A DNA stretch of 64,000 nt from Aliiroseovarius sp. PrR006 (GTDB lineage: Bacteria > Pseudomonadota > Alphaproteobacteria > Rhodobacterales > Rhodobacteraceae): assembly GCF_010500215.1 (NCBI RefSeq), contig NZ_JAAGOY010000004.1, positions 1,426,001 to 1,490,000 of the forward strand, given 5' to 3'. Shown here one piece after another: positions 28,444 to 37,415 of this stretch. The notes under the pieces were generated by a model, which did no database searches, was not told the origin of the DNA, and saw only the letters and a program-made list of their open reading frames with translations. The first letter of the stretch is position 1; each line of letters begins with the position of its first letter. The translations under genes and the position numbers were made by a program.

Positions 28444-29364
28444 ATGACCACCCTCGTATTCGGCCACAAATCGCCTGACACCGACTCGACCGGCTCGCCG
28501 CTGGTTTGGGCTTGGTACCTGAATGAAGTGAAAGGCGTTGACGCCAAGCCGGTTCTGCTGGGCCAGCCCAACACCGAAGCCGCCTTTATGCTGAAGCGCT
28601 GGGGCTTTGACATGCTGGACATCATCGAGGACGTGGCCGACGACCAGCCCTGCGTCATCGTCGACACCAACAACCCGGCCGAGCTGCCCGCCAACATCAA
28701 CGGCGCAGACGTTCAGGCGATCATCGACCACCACAAGCTGGTTGGCGGTCTGGAAACCAAAGGCCCGATCGACATCACCATCCGTCCGCTGGCTTGCACC
28801 GCGACCATCATGTACGACCTGATGGGCGACGACGCCGCGAAGATGCCGGAAAACATCAAGGGTGCGGCCCTGACCTGCATCCTGTCGGACACGCTGGAAT
28901 TCCGCTCGCCCACCACCACCGACCGTGACCGCGAAGTCGTCGCCGCTCTGGCCGCTGATCTGGGTGTGAACGTCACCGAATACGCAGCCGAGATGTTCGC
29001 CGCCAAGTCGGACGTGTCCGAATTTTCGGACGCTGAACTGATCCGCATGGACTCGAAAGAATACGAAGTGTCGGGCACCAAGTTCCGCGTGTCGGTTCTG
29101 GAAACCACCGCCCCGGAAATCCCGCTTGGCCGCAAAGAAAGCCTGATCGAGACCTTCAAAACCGTCGCTGCCGAAGACGGCGTGGACGAGGTTCTGCTGT
29201 TCGTCGTGGACATCCTGAAGGAAGAAGCCACCCTGCTGATCCCGAACGACGTAGTCAAAGGCGTAGCTGAAAAGAGCTTTGGCGCCACCGTTGAGGGCGA
29301 CGCCGTGGTCCTGCCCGGCATCATGAGCCGCAAAAAGCAGATCATTCCGAACCTGGCTGTTTAA
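28444..29364 (+). CDS. ppaC: Manganese-dependent inorganic pyrophosphatase (family II)
   Basis: A 306-residue DHH-family enzyme hydrolysing pyrophosphate, a common length for family II. Motifs are FGHKSPDTDS (metal His/Asp, about 6-15), VDTNNPAE, the DHH motif IIDHHKLVG (about 95) and, near the C-terminus, the substrate-binding SRKKQ. The ATG at 28444 matches the usual N-terminus (MTTLVFGHKSPDTD). The gene is single and ends in a strong terminator. Confidence 0.95.
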   Translation: MTTLVFGHKSPDTDSTGSPLVWAWYLNEVKGVDAKPVLLGQPNTEAAFMLKRWGFDMLDIIEDVADDQPCVIVDTNNPAELPANINGADVQAIIDHHKLVGGLETKGPIDITIRPLACTATIMYDLMGDDAAKMPENIKGAALTCILSDTLEFRSPTTTDRDREVVAALAADLGVNVTEYAAEMFAAKSDVSEFSDAELIRMDSKEYEVSGTKFRVSVLETTAPEIPLGRKESLIETFKTVAAEDGVDEVLLFVVDILKEEATLLIPNDVVKGVAEKSFGATVEGDAVVLPGIMSRKKQIIPNLAV

Positions 29365-29391
29365 GTCAGATTGGACGTATGATTTGAGAAG

Positions 29392-29417
29392 GCCCGCGCA
29401 TTTGCGCGGGCTTTTTT
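29392..29417 (+). terminator. Rho-independent terminator after ppaC
   Basis: GCCCGCGC (29392-29399) and GCGCGGGC (29404-29411) form a perfect 8-base stem with an ATTT loop, followed by six Ts. Confidence 0.93.
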
Positions 29418-29478
29418 CTTGCAGTAACGACTGCAACATTGCCATTGCAAACTCTCCAACTGCGTGCAGAGTCATCCT

Positions 29479-29877
29479 ATGACAGACCGAAACGAAAAGG
29501 CTCGACGAATGGCACTTCGTCGCGCAAGCGGAAGCAGAAAGCTGCCCAGCGCTTCAGAGGGCTCGTCACACCGTGGTGCCGAGTATCTAATCGCTCACGC
29601 TTGTTTCGACTGTAGAAAATCTTGGAAGATGAACCCAGTCGATAGCGGTAAGACTTGCCCCGAGTGTAGGGGCGAGGTCTTTTCGATGGGTCGCTCGTTC
29701 AAAACCCCCAGCAAATCTAATCTTGAACAGTGGGAGAAAGCAAAGCGGCTTTGGAGCGCCGGCTTTCGCTTCAACAGCTATAGAAGCTATCCAGACGCTG
29801 AGAAACTGCCGGAACGGCTCTCAAAGGTTGAGGAATTCATCTTACGAAATCCGCGCCACCCCTTCAGAGTTGGTTGA
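29479..29877 (+). CDS. Small zinc-ribbon protein, hypothetical
   Basis: A 132-residue protein with one zinc ribbon, CFDCRKSWKMNP followed by CPEC, giving CxxC-n-CxxC at about residues 43-65. The rest is basic and Ser-rich, with no membrane segment. The ATG at 29479 is preferred over a GTG at 29464. Base composition looks less GC-rich than its neighbours, so it may be a recent arrival, and repeat copy B follows it directly. No function can be assigned. Confidence 0.65.
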   Translation: MTDRNEKARRMALRRASGSRKLPSASEGSSHRGAEYLIAHACFDCRKSWKMNPVDSGKTCPECRGEVFSMGRSFKTPSKSNLEQWEKAKRLWSAGFRFNSYRSYPDAEKLPERLSKVEEFILRNPRHPFRVG

Positions 29878-29914
29878 TATAAGTCCGATCCAATCAGGAG
29901 ATACACAAGGCAAC

Positions 29915-29990
29915 GCCTGACCGCGGGTGGGCGTGAAGCGCCCGCCCATGGAGGCGGTCGGGCGCTGCCCGGTCTGTCGACCGGGCGGGA
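29915..29990. repeat. Dispersed structured intergenic repeat, copy B
   Basis: A second copy of the 2375-2450 element, same orientation, no gaps, about 82 percent identical by eye. Its hairpins are CCGCC/GGCGG (about 29942-29957) and GCCCGGTC/GACCGGGC (about 29967-29986). Where copy A has a T-A pair in the first stem, this copy has G-C, so pairing is conserved. Confidence 0.75.
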
Positions 29991-30063
29991 ACCAAATTTC
30001 TTCCTCCCCCTAGCCACCCCGCCTCCCCTCTGCCATATCTCCAGCAACTAAGGAGACCGCGCC

Positions 30064-30939
30064 ATGACCCGTATCATCACTAGCCTGTCCGAGATTTCCG
30101 CGAACTATGACGCGCTGTTCGTCGATCTCTGGGGTTGTGTGCACAACGGCATCACCGCATTTGACGAGGCTGTGGCCGCCCTGCGCGCCTATCGCGCGAA
30201 TGGGGGCTTTGTGGTGCTTGTCACGAACTCGCCCAAACCGCGTGCTGGCGTGATGGAGCAATTGCCGGAATTCGGCGTACCCTCGGATTGCTATGACACC
30301 ATCGCGACGTCGGGCGACAGCGCGCGGGCCGCGATGTTCACGGGCGCTGTGGGCAACAAGGTCTTTTTCATGGGCGAATGGGAGCGTGACGCCGGTTTCT
30401 TCGAACCGATGGAGGTGATCGACACGCCCGTCGACATCACCCGCGTTCCCGTGGCCGAGGCCGAGGGCATTGTCTGCTGCGGCCCCTTCGACCCGATGGC
30501 GGATCCCGACACATGGCGTGCGGATCTTCTGATGGCGAAACAGCGCGGGGCCAAGCTGCTCTGCGCCAATCCCGACATCATCGTGGATCGCGGCGAAGCG
30601 CGCGAATGGTGCGCGGGCGCCATCGCGCAGATGTATTCGGAGATGGGCGGCGAGAGCCTCTATTTCGGCAAGCCCCACCCGCCGATCTATGACCTTGCCC
30701 GACGCCGTATGGTGGCCGAGGGCAAATCGGTGCCGGACAACCGCATCCTTGCCATCGGCGACGGCATCGCGACCGACATCAAAGGCGCCTTGGGCGAAGA
30801 TATCGATTCTCTGTTCATCACCGGCGGCCTTGCGCGTGAGGAAACAAAAACCCGCGCGCAGCCCGATCCAGACGCGTTGGATCAATATATCCAGTCGCAG
30901 ATGATCACGCCGGCATATGCGACTGGCTATCTACGCTGA
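30064..30939 (+). CDS. HAD-superfamily class IIA hydrolase (TIGR01459-like)
   Basis: A 291-residue NagD-like phosphatase. Motif I is LFVDLWGCVHNG (about 18-29; a Trp replaces the second Asp, as is usual in this subfamily), motif II is LVTNSPKPR, and motif IV is AIGDGIATDIKGA. The class IIA cap lies between. AAGGAG precedes the ATG. The physiological substrate is not known. The 3' end may be partly duplicated about 100 bases downstream. It is followed on the same strand by the MaoC gene, with a 187-base gap. Confidence 0.88.
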   Translation: MTRIITSLSEISANYDALFVDLWGCVHNGITAFDEAVAALRAYRANGGFVVLVTNSPKPRAGVMEQLPEFGVPSDCYDTIATSGDSARAAMFTGAVGNKVFFMGEWERDAGFFEPMEVIDTPVDITRVPVAEAEGIVCCGPFDPMADPDTWRADLLMAKQRGAKLLCANPDIIVDRGEAREWCAGAIAQMYSEMGGESLYFGKPHPPIYDLARRRMVAEGKSVPDNRILAIGDGIATDIKGALGEDIDSLFITGGLAREETKTRAQPDPDALDQYIQSQMITPAYATGYLR

Positions 30940-31126
30940 CATAATCCCTTGATTTTACAGTAAATACCGGGAGCCGATCGGCAAGCTTGGGTTTACCTGC
31001 GTCCACCTGACGCGGACGTCACATGGTACTTCTACGCAGATTACCCCTTGATTTTTTCTGCAACTGCAAAGTAATGTTATTACCGATACGGACGACAATT
31101 CGTCCATTTGTTACCCGGAGGACAAA

Positions 31127-31570
31127 ATGTTGGACAACTTCCCACGCGGAACGATCTGCATTGAAGAGCTGGAAATCGGTATGTCGCGCCACATCGTCAA
31201 AGAAGTGACCGACCGTGACATCGAACTGTTTGCCGAGGTCTCGACCGACCGCAACCCGGTGCATCTGGATGACGACTTTGCGAAAGACACGATCTTTCAA
31301 GGGCGCATCGCCCACGGGATGCTCAGCGCCGGCCTGATTTCGGCCGTGATTGGCGAACAGCTGCCCGGGCATGGCACCATCTATATGGGCCAGCAACTGA
31401 CCTTCTTGGCCCCCGTGCGCCCGGGCGACATCGTGCGTGCTGAAGTGACCGTGATGGACATCGACCACGCCAAACGCCGCGTCACGCTGAAGACCGAGTG
31501 CCTTGTCGACGGCAAGCCCGTCCTGAAAGGCGAGGCCAAGGTTCTGGCTCCGTCCGCCAAGCTGGACTAA
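31127..31570 (+). CDS. MaoC-family dehydratase ((R)-specific enoyl-CoA hydratase-like)
   Basis: A 147-residue single hot-dog-fold hydratase. The catalytic Asp-His motif is FAEVSTDRNPVHLDDDFA (hydratase 2 motif, about 35-52), followed by RIAHGMLSAGL. It matches PhaJ-type enzymes that hydrate trans-2-enoyl-CoA to (R)-3-hydroxyacyl-CoA, for example to feed polyhydroxyalkanoate. A strong GGAGG site lies before the ATG. ribF follows after a 75-base gap. Confidence 0.88.
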   Translation: MLDNFPRGTICIEELEIGMSRHIVKEVTDRDIELFAEVSTDRNPVHLDDDFAKDTIFQGRIAHGMLSAGLISAVIGEQLPGHGTIYMGQQLTFLAPVRPGDIVRAEVTVMDIDHAKRRVTLKTECLVDGKPVLKGEAKVLAPSAKLD

Positions 31571-31645
31571 GCCACAGCTTTCACGAATTTGGTCCGCAGG
31601 CACCTTGGGCTTGCACAGGTCCGGCTGGACCGCTAATGCCAGCAT

Positions 31646-32596
31646 ATGCGGATCATTCGTGACTATCAGTTTGTAGACCCATCTGACCGAGGCGCCACGG
31701 CTGTCATCGGCAATTTCGATGGTGTCCATTTGGGACACCAGTATGTGATCGACATTGCCCGCCAGAAAGCGACCGAGCTGGGTGCACCTTTGGGCGTGAT
31801 GACGTTCGAACCCCATCCGCGTCAGTATTTCGCCCCGAAAGCCCCACCGTTTCGCCTGATGAACGCCGACACCCGCGCGCATCGGCTGGAAAAGCTGGGA
31901 ATCGAGGCGCTGTTTGAACTTAGCTTCAACGACACGCTGTCCGCCCTGACACCCGAGGAGTTTGCCCGCGACGTGATTGTCGAAGGTCTGGGCCTGACTC
32001 ATGTCTTCGTCGGCGCGGATTTCCATTTCGGCAAGGACCGCGCAGGCACGCCCGCTGTTCTGGAAGCGCTTGGCAAAGAGCTGGGCTTTGGTGTCACCGT
32101 CGCGCCCCTGATGTCGGATAACGTGGGCGAGGTCAGCTCGACCGCGATCCGCCAAGCTTTGACCGAAGGCCGCCCACGCGATGCGGCCCGGATGCTGGGC
32201 CATTGGCATCGCATTGATGGCGAAGTGATCCGGGGTGACCAACGTGGCCGCGATCTGGGCTTCCCCACCGCCAACATGTCGATCTCGGGTCTGCACCCGC
32301 CGAAATTCGGCGTCTATGCAGTCGAGGTCGAAATCCTCACCGGCCCGCATCAGGGCATTTATGGTGGTGCGGCTTCGATGGGCACACGCCCGATGTTTGG
32401 GGAAAACCTACCCAACATCGAAAGCTTCATTTTCGACTTCAAGGGCGACATCTATGGCGAACAGCTGTCTGTCGCCCTGATCGACTATCTGCGCCCGGAA
32501 GAGGTGTTCGATGGGCTGGACGCCCTGATCGCCCAGATGGACGCAGACTGCGCACGTGCGCGCGACATTCTCTCTCAACTCTCGAGCCGCCCATGA
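31646..32596 (+). CDS. ribF: Bifunctional riboflavin kinase/FAD synthetase
   Basis: A 316-residue enzyme making FMN and then FAD. The N-terminal nucleotidyltransferase domain carries VIGNFDGVHLGHQ (about 20-32) and the STAIRQAL element (about 166); the C-terminal kinase domain carries the GRDLGFPTANM signature (about 201-211) and a typical beta barrel. Length is normal. It overlaps the next small gene by 4 bases (ATGA), starting the run ribF-Dabb-YcgN-ltaE. Confidence 0.95.
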   Translation: MRIIRDYQFVDPSDRGATAVIGNFDGVHLGHQYVIDIARQKATELGAPLGVMTFEPHPRQYFAPKAPPFRLMNADTRAHRLEKLGIEALFELSFNDTLSALTPEEFARDVIVEGLGLTHVFVGADFHFGKDRAGTPAVLEALGKELGFGVTVAPLMSDNVGEVSSTAIRQALTEGRPRDAARMLGHWHRIDGEVIRGDQRGRDLGFPTANMSISGLHPPKFGVYAVEVEILTGPHQGIYGGAASMGTRPMFGENLPNIESFIFDFKGDIYGEQLSVALIDYLRPEEVFDGLDALIAQMDADCARARDILSQLSSRP

Positions 32597-32883
32597 TCCG
32601 TCATATCGTTTTCTTCACCGCCAAACGCCCCGAAGACCGCGACCGCGTGCGCGAAGGTCTGGAGCTTTTGAAAGGCATTCCGGACTGCATCCGTCTTGAG
32701 ATCGCCGAGAACCGGTTCGAGGATCCGATCCCCGGCCCCTCGCCCGACGTGGTGGTCTATGGCGAGTTCGAGGACGAAGCTCAGCTGGCCGCCTATAAGG
32801 CGCATCCGATCTATCAGGAATCGATTGCCCGCGTCCGCCCCCTGCGCGAGATGCGGATTGCCGCCGATTTTCTGGCCGACTGA
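32593..32883 (+). CDS. Dabb family (stress-responsive alpha/beta-barrel) protein
   Basis: A 96-residue ferredoxin-like dimeric alpha/beta-barrel domain. It begins MIRHIVFFTAKRPED, as most Dabb proteins do, and ends in YKAHPIYQESIARVRPL and RIAADFLAD. Biochemical role unknown. It overlaps ribF by 4 bases and the YcgN gene by one base (TGATG), so all three are translationally coupled. Confidence 0.85.
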   Translation: MIRHIVFFTAKRPEDRDRVREGLELLKGIPDCIRLEIAENRFEDPIPGPSPDVVVYGEFEDEAQLAAYKAHPIYQESIARVRPLREMRIAADFLAD

Positions 32884-33335
32884 TGGGCAAGTCCCTGCGT
32901 AAGAAATTTTGGGAACGTCCGCTGGATCAGCTGACGCCTCAGGAATGGGAAGCACTGTGCGATGGCTGCGGCAAATGCTGTCTGAACAAGCTGGAAGATG
33001 AAGACACCGGAGAGGTCGTCTTCACCCGCGTCGCCTGCCGCCTTCTGGATGGCGATACGTGCCGGTGTTCGCAATATGACATCCGCCTGCAATTCGTCCC
33101 CGAATGCATCCACCTGACGCCTGAAAACATCGGTGAAACGGCCTATTTCATGCCCGCATCCTGCGCCTATCGCCTGCGGCACGAGGGCAAACCGCTTCAC
33201 GACTGGCACCCGTTGGTGTCAGGCGATCCAGACAGCATCCACAAGGCCGGGCGCAGCGTGCAGGGCTGGACTGTACCAGAATTCGAAGTCCCTGAAGACG
33301 AATGGGAAGACCACCTGATCGAGGAGCCTCACTGA
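32883..33335 (+). CDS. ycgN: YcgN-family Cys-cluster protein (UPF0260)
   Basis: A 150-residue protein of the UPF0260/YkgJ group. A conserved Cys-rich cluster (CDGCGKCC, then ACRLLDGDTCRCSQYD and VPECI) probably binds zinc or an iron-sulphur centre. N-terminal KKFWERPLDQLTPQEWEALC is characteristic of the family. No biochemical function is established. Start and stop overlap neighbouring genes by one base each (TGATG). Confidence 0.9.
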   Translation: MGKSLRKKFWERPLDQLTPQEWEALCDGCGKCCLNKLEDEDTGEVVFTRVACRLLDGDTCRCSQYDIRLQFVPECIHLTPENIGETAYFMPASCAYRLRHEGKPLHDWHPLVSGDPDSIHKAGRSVQGWTVPEFEVPEDEWEDHLIEEPH

Positions 33336-34384
33336 TGTTTTTCGCCTCTGACAACACGGGTCCCGTGCACCCGAATGTGATGGCCGCTTTGGCACGCGCC
33401 AACGAAGGCTACGCCATGCCCTATGGGGATGACGACATCATGGCGCAGGTCACCGCCCGCATTCGCGAGATCTTTGAAGCGCCCGAGGCCGCGGTGTATC
33501 TGGTGGCCACAGGTACGGCGGCGAACTCGATTTCGCTGGCCACACTGACGCGGCCATTCGACACGATCTTCTGCTCTCCGCAAGCGCATATCCACGAGGA
33601 TGAGTGCAACGCGCCTGAGTTCTATACCGGTGGAGCAAAACTCACCTTGGTTCCTGCTGAGCACGCGAAGATGTCACCCGAGGCACTGAGCGCGTCTATC
33701 GCGGGCGAGGAAAGCCGCGGCGTGCACGGCCCGCAACGTGGCCCAGTGTCGATCACCAACGTGACCGAACGCGGGACGGTCTATTCCGTGACCGAACTCC
33801 AAGCCCTGTGCGACGTCGCCAAGTCCTTCGACCTGCCCGTCCATCTGGACGGCGCGCGCTTTGCCAATGCGCTTGTCGCGTTGGGCTGCACCCCGGCCGA
33901 GATGACGTGGAAATCCGGCGTGGACGTGGTCAGCTTCGGCGGCACCAAGAACGGCTGCATGGGCGTCGAGGCTGTGATTTTCTTCGACCCCAAACACGCG
34001 TGGGAATTCGAGCTGCGCCGCAAGCGTGGCGGGCATCTGTTTTCGAAAACCCGCTATCTGGCGGCGCAGATGCTGGCCTATCTGGAAGGTGATCTGTGGC
34101 TGGATCTGGCGGGCCGCGCGAATGCGGCCAACGCCCGTCTGGCACGCGGGCTGAAGCAGATTGACGGCGTCACGTTCCTGCACGACCCGCAGGCCAATAT
34201 CAGCTTTGCCGGCTGGACCCGCGCAGGCCACCAACGTCTGCATGACGCGGGTGCTGCTTACTATGTCTGGGAAGGTCAGCTTGAAGGCGACAACCCCGAC
34301 GAAATCCTGACTGCCCGCATGGTCGCGGACTGGTCCATGTCGGACGAAAACGTCGATCGGTTTATCGAGCTGGTGCGCGGCTAG
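33335..34384 (+). CDS. ltaE: Low-specificity L-threonine aldolase
   Basis: A 349-residue PLP enzyme cleaving threonine/allo-threonine to glycine and acetaldehyde. It starts at the ATG of a TGATG overlap with the preceding gene (MFFASDNTGPVHPNVM). The PLP lysine is in SFGGTKNGCMG (about 203-213), with the LDGARFANA motif (Asp for the PLP nitrogen) before it. Length and order are those of the beta-eliminating lyase-like fold. Last gene of the ribF run; convergent with the hydrolase at 34397. Confidence 0.92.
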   Translation: MFFASDNTGPVHPNVMAALARANEGYAMPYGDDDIMAQVTARIREIFEAPEAAVYLVATGTAANSISLATLTRPFDTIFCSPQAHIHEDECNAPEFYTGGAKLTLVPAEHAKMSPEALSASIAGEESRGVHGPQRGPVSITNVTERGTVYSVTELQALCDVAKSFDLPVHLDGARFANALVALGCTPAEMTWKSGVDVVSFGGTKNGCMGVEAVIFFDPKHAWEFELRRKRGGHLFSKTRYLAAQMLAYLEGDLWLDLAGRANAANARLARGLKQIDGVTFLHDPQANISFAGWTRAGHQRLHDAGAAYYVWEGQLEGDNPDEILTARMVADWSMSDENVDRFIELVRG

Positions 34385-34396
34385 GACGCGCGCGGC

Positions 34397-35218
34397 CTAG
34401 GCCAGCGCTTTCTGCAGAATGTGACCGCGAATGCATGCAGCGACCTCGCGCGGGTGGCTGATCGGCCCCATATGCCCTGCCCCGGCAATCACCTTGCGGC
34501 GCACATTCGGGAACCGGGCCTGCATCCGGTCATGCACGGCACGCACCAGATCGGGTGAGCGTTCACCTTCCAGCAGCAGAACCGGCAGGGTCACTTTCTC
34601 CAACGCACCCGGTGCAACCTGCCCGTGCACGTCCTCATGCGTCACACAGCGCGCGGCCGGGATCAGGTGGATCTGCTTTGCCATATCGGATCTCAAGCGC
34701 TCGGGCAGCGCTTCCCACGCGGCATCGCTGCCCCATTGGCAGTTGAATAGACGCGCGGCCTCCATCAGGTCTCCCGCACGCATAGCGTCGGCAAAGACAC
34801 CGGTCATGTAGGTGTTGTTCTCGACATAGGCCGGATCGTCTTTGGCGGCCGAGAACAGGACGGGTTCATACAGGGTCAAGCTGCGCACCTTGTCGGGCGC
34901 CATCTGGGCCACCCGCAAAGCAATCGTACCGCCGAAGCTGTGCCCGATCAGATCAACCGGCCCATGCGCGTGACGGTCCAGAAGATCCAGTGCGGCCTGC
35001 GTGGCGGTGTCCTGATAATCGCCCTGCTCGTCCCAATCGGCACTGCGGCCATGCCCCGGAAGGTCGTAGGCAAGCGTCGTCAGATCGTGCTCCAACACGG
35101 TCCGCACACCGCGCCACGCGCCGGAATGTGCGAGCGAGCAGTGGATGAACAACGCTTCGCGCGAACCCGCGCCTTGCGTGTCCCAATAGGTCGGGCATCC
35201 GCCCAGATCTTCCAGCAT
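34397..35218 (-). CDS. Alpha/beta hydrolase
   Basis: A 273-residue cytosolic hydrolase. HCSLAHSGAW supplies the oxyanion-hole region, DLIGHSFGG (about 91-99) is the nucleophile elbow, a late Asp is in LEGERSPDLV, and the catalytic His is in AGAGHMGPISHP. There is no signal peptide. Substrate unknown. It lies 2 bases after the kappa-GST-like isomerase gene, so the two are probably one leftward operon. Confidence 0.88.
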   Translation of the reverse strand: MLEDLGGCPTYWDTQGAGSREALFIHCSLAHSGAWRGVRTVLEHDLTTLAYDLPGHGRSADWDEQGDYQDTATQAALDLLDRHAHGPVDLIGHSFGGTIALRVAQMAPDKVRSLTLYEPVLFSAAKDDPAYVENNTYMTGVFADAMRAGDLMEAARLFNCQWGSDAAWEALPERLRSDMAKQIHLIPAARCVTHEDVHGQVAPGALEKVTLPVLLLEGERSPDLVRAVHDRMQARFPNVRRKVIAGAGHMGPISHPREVAACIRGHILQKALA

Positions 35219-35220
35219 AC

Positions 35221-35820
35221 TTATCCCCGCTCGGCCAAATAGGCATCCAGCAGGTCAAGGCGGTCCTGACCCCAAAACTTCTCACCATCATCGCAAACAT
35301 AGAAGGGCGATCCAAACACACTGTCGTTCACCGCGTCGTCAGTGTTTCGAGCATAGGTCTCGGCCCCCATCAGAAGACCGCTATCCGCCAGCGACGGATC
35401 AAACCCGGCCTCGGACAGGCACTCCTTGATCACCGCATCTTCCGCAATATCTTTTTCGTCCATCCAGATGGATCGCATCAGAGCATCGACCAGCGCGCCT
35501 ACATCCCCCGTACCCGCGTTCTGGGCCGCGATGATCGCATAAGACGCAGGCGCGCCGTTGGTGGGCCAATGCGCAGGGGTGAGGTTGATCGGCATGTCCA
35601 ATGCCTTGGCCCAACGCTTCAGCTCTTGCATGCGATACTCCATGCGCGACGGGTGGCGATCCTTTGGTAGTTGCCCCCCGGTGCGGGTGAAAAGCTGCCC
35701 AATGTCCACGGGCTTGAAGGTGACCGAAACGCCATGTTTGTCCGCGATCTGCGCGAACCGTTTACCGCCAAAGAAGGCCCAAGGCGAAAGCACCGTGAAA
35801 TAATAGTCAATATGGTTCAT
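35221..35820 (-). CDS. 2-hydroxychromene-2-carboxylate isomerase family (kappa-GST/DsbA fold)
   Basis: A 199-residue thioredoxin-fold protein. The active-site strand-turn is [17 protein letters not shown], with Ser in place of the DsbA Cys as in HCCA isomerases, and the helical insertion and C-terminal [20 protein letters not shown] are diagnostic. Homologues isomerise 2-hydroxychromene-2-carboxylate in naphthalene degradation, but here no such pathway is adjacent, so the substrate is open. First gene of a two-gene operon with the alpha/beta hydrolase. Confidence 0.87.
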   Translation of the reverse strand: MNHIDYYFTVLSPWAFFGGKRFAQIADKHGVSVTFKPVDIGQLFTRTGGQLPKDRHPSRMEYRMQELKRWAKALDMPINLTPAHWPTNGAPASYAIIAAQNAGTGDVGALVDALMRSIWMDEKDIAEDAVIKECLSEAGFDPSLADSGLLMGAETYARNTDDAVNDSVFGSPFYVCDDGEKFWGQDRLDLLDAYLAERG

Positions 35821-35927
35821 TTTTCGGTCCCCTGTTGCGCCAATGCTGTTTCCCGAAATCTATCCCGATGCTATTGGGTGTCAACGTCACGATTCTGTCA
35901 TACAGAGCAATTCTGGGATCTGCTGCC

Positions 35928-36941
35928 ATGCCTTCCATCACCGAACCGAAACTTATCTCGGGCAATGCCAACCGCCCGTTGGCCGAAGCTGTCGCGAAAC
36001 GCATGTCTATGCATCGCGGCTCGAATGTTGGGCTGGTCGACGCGCGTGTCGAACGCTTCAACGATCAAGAGGTCTTTGTCGAGATCTACGAGAACGTGCG
36101 CGGCGAGGATATGTTCATCATCCAGTCGACCTCGAACCCGGCGAATGACAACCTGATGGAACTTCTGATCATGTCGGACACGCTGCGTCGTTCTTCGGCA
36201 CGTTCGGCCACGGCCGTGATCCCGTATTTCGGCTACGCCCGTCAGGACCGCCGCACCAAGGCCCGTACCCCGATCTCGGCCAAACTGGTGGCCAACCTGA
36301 TCGCACAGTCGGGCATCGAGCGGGTTCTGACCATGGACCTGCACGCCGCCCAGATCCAAGGCTTCTTTGATATTCCGGTGGACAACCTCTATGCCAGCCC
36401 GATCTTCGCGCTGGATGTGAAGCATCACTTCAAGGACTGCCTGGACGAAGTGATGGTGATCTCGCCCGACGTTGGTGGTGTGGCCCGCGCCCGCGAGCTG
36501 GCAAAACGCATTGGTGCCCCTCTGGCAATCGTCGACAAACGTCGCGAAAAAGCCGGTGAAGTGGCCGAGATGACCGTGATCGGAAACGTGGAAGGCAAGC
36601 GTTGCATCATCGTGGACGACATCTGCGACACGGCTGGCACGCTGTGCAAAGCTGCTGAAGTTCTGATCGAGAAAGGTGCGCAGGAAGTGCACTCGTACAT
36701 CACCCACGGCGTTATGTCCGGCCCAGCCGTCGAGCGTGTCCAGAACTCGGTTATGAAGTCGCTGGTCATCACCGACTCGATCGAGCCGACCCAACCCGTT
36801 CTGGACGCTGAAAACATCCGCGTGGTTCCGACTGCACCGATGTTTGCCCAAGCGATCCTGAACATCTGGGGTGGCACGTCGGTGTCGTCGCTGTTCGACC
36901 ACGACACGCTAGAGCCGCTCTACGAGGGCATGTACTCCTGA
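35928..36941 (+). CDS. prs: Ribose-phosphate pyrophosphokinase (PRPP synthase)
   Basis: A 337-residue class I enzyme transferring pyrophosphate from ATP to ribose 5-phosphate. Visible motifs are [20 protein letters not shown] (ATP loop), the [12 protein letters not shown] metal-binding region, and the PRPP loop [11 protein letters not shown] (about 236-246). I chose the ATG at 35928 ([15 protein letters not shown]); the frame opens 93 bases earlier, but that stretch is not typical of Prs. Single gene with its own terminator. Confidence 0.96.
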   Translation: MPSITEPKLISGNANRPLAEAVAKRMSMHRGSNVGLVDARVERFNDQEVFVEIYENVRGEDMFIIQSTSNPANDNLMELLIMSDTLRRSSARSATAVIPYFGYARQDRRTKARTPISAKLVANLIAQSGIERVLTMDLHAAQIQGFFDIPVDNLYASPIFALDVKHHFKDCLDEVMVISPDVGGVARARELAKRIGAPLAIVDKRREKAGEVAEMTVIGNVEGKRCIIVDDICDTAGTLCKAAEVLIEKGAQEVHSYITHGVMSGPAVERVQNSVMKSLVITDSIEPTQPVLDAENIRVVPTAPMFAQAILNIWGGTSVSSLFDHDTLEPLYEGMYS

Positions 36942-36965
36942 TCCGACCCGGATCTCAGAGACACG

Positions 36966-36991
36966 AAAGGGCCCCGTGGGGCCCTTTTTTA
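36966..36991 (+). terminator. Rho-independent terminator after prs
   Basis: AAAGGGCCCC (36966-36975) pairs perfectly with GGGGCCCTTT (36978-36987) across a 2-base loop, followed by more Ts. The A-run on the other side could let it also act on leftward transcripts. Confidence 0.9.
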
Positions 36992-37007
36992 TTGGTCAGG
37001 TCTGGAA

Positions 37008-37355
37008 TCACACATCCCACATCGCGTCATCCGGGACTTCCCCGATTGCCAGCCAGTCCGCGCGCACGCGCGCGACACGCGTATCACCCCACGTCCGGAA
37101 CAGGATATCAAACCCGCCTACCGTCACGTTCTCGGCCGTGATATCTGCCCGCTGATTGCTTTCGCCAGCAATGTCCCACATCGACATAGACACGGTGATT
37201 GTGGGCGGCGTCAGGAAGGGTTCAGAAAATCGGATCGCTATCCGCATTTTGCGTGGACCACTGCCAGTCCACATTTCGCCATCATCCTCGAAGTCCGAGA
37301 ACAGCACTTTGCTGCCCTGATCCACACCCAGCATATGGGGTCGAATTCTCTTCAT
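37008..37355 (-). CDS. H-type lectin domain protein
   Basis: A 115-residue protein that is essentially one H-type lectin domain (Helix pomatia agglutinin-like, a small six-stranded beta sandwich that binds GalNAc in animals). Supporting features are RIAIRFSEPFLTPPTITVSM, the NQRADITAENVTVGGFDILF segment and FRTWGDTRVARVRADWLAIG, the family's C-terminal signature. No signal peptide is evident, so it may be cytoplasmic or exported by another route. The gene is isolated between prs and the MFS exporter. The ligand is unknown. Confidence 0.75.
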   Translation of the reverse strand: MKRIRPHMLGVDQGSKVLFSDFEDDGEMWTGSGPRKMRIAIRFSEPFLTPPTITVSMSMWDIAGESNQRADITAENVTVGGFDILFRTWGDTRVARVRADWLAIGEVPDDAMWDV

Positions 37356-37415
37356 AATTTAACGTAGTCCTTAAAATTCAGACAATTCTTGCCTAAAAAT
37401 TATGTCCAAAACAAG

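Noticed and set aside
28258-29475. Upstream extension of the DUF2161 frame across the ppaC locus
   Set aside because: The frame merely stays open opposite ppaC; DUF2161 features begin at the GTG at 28257.
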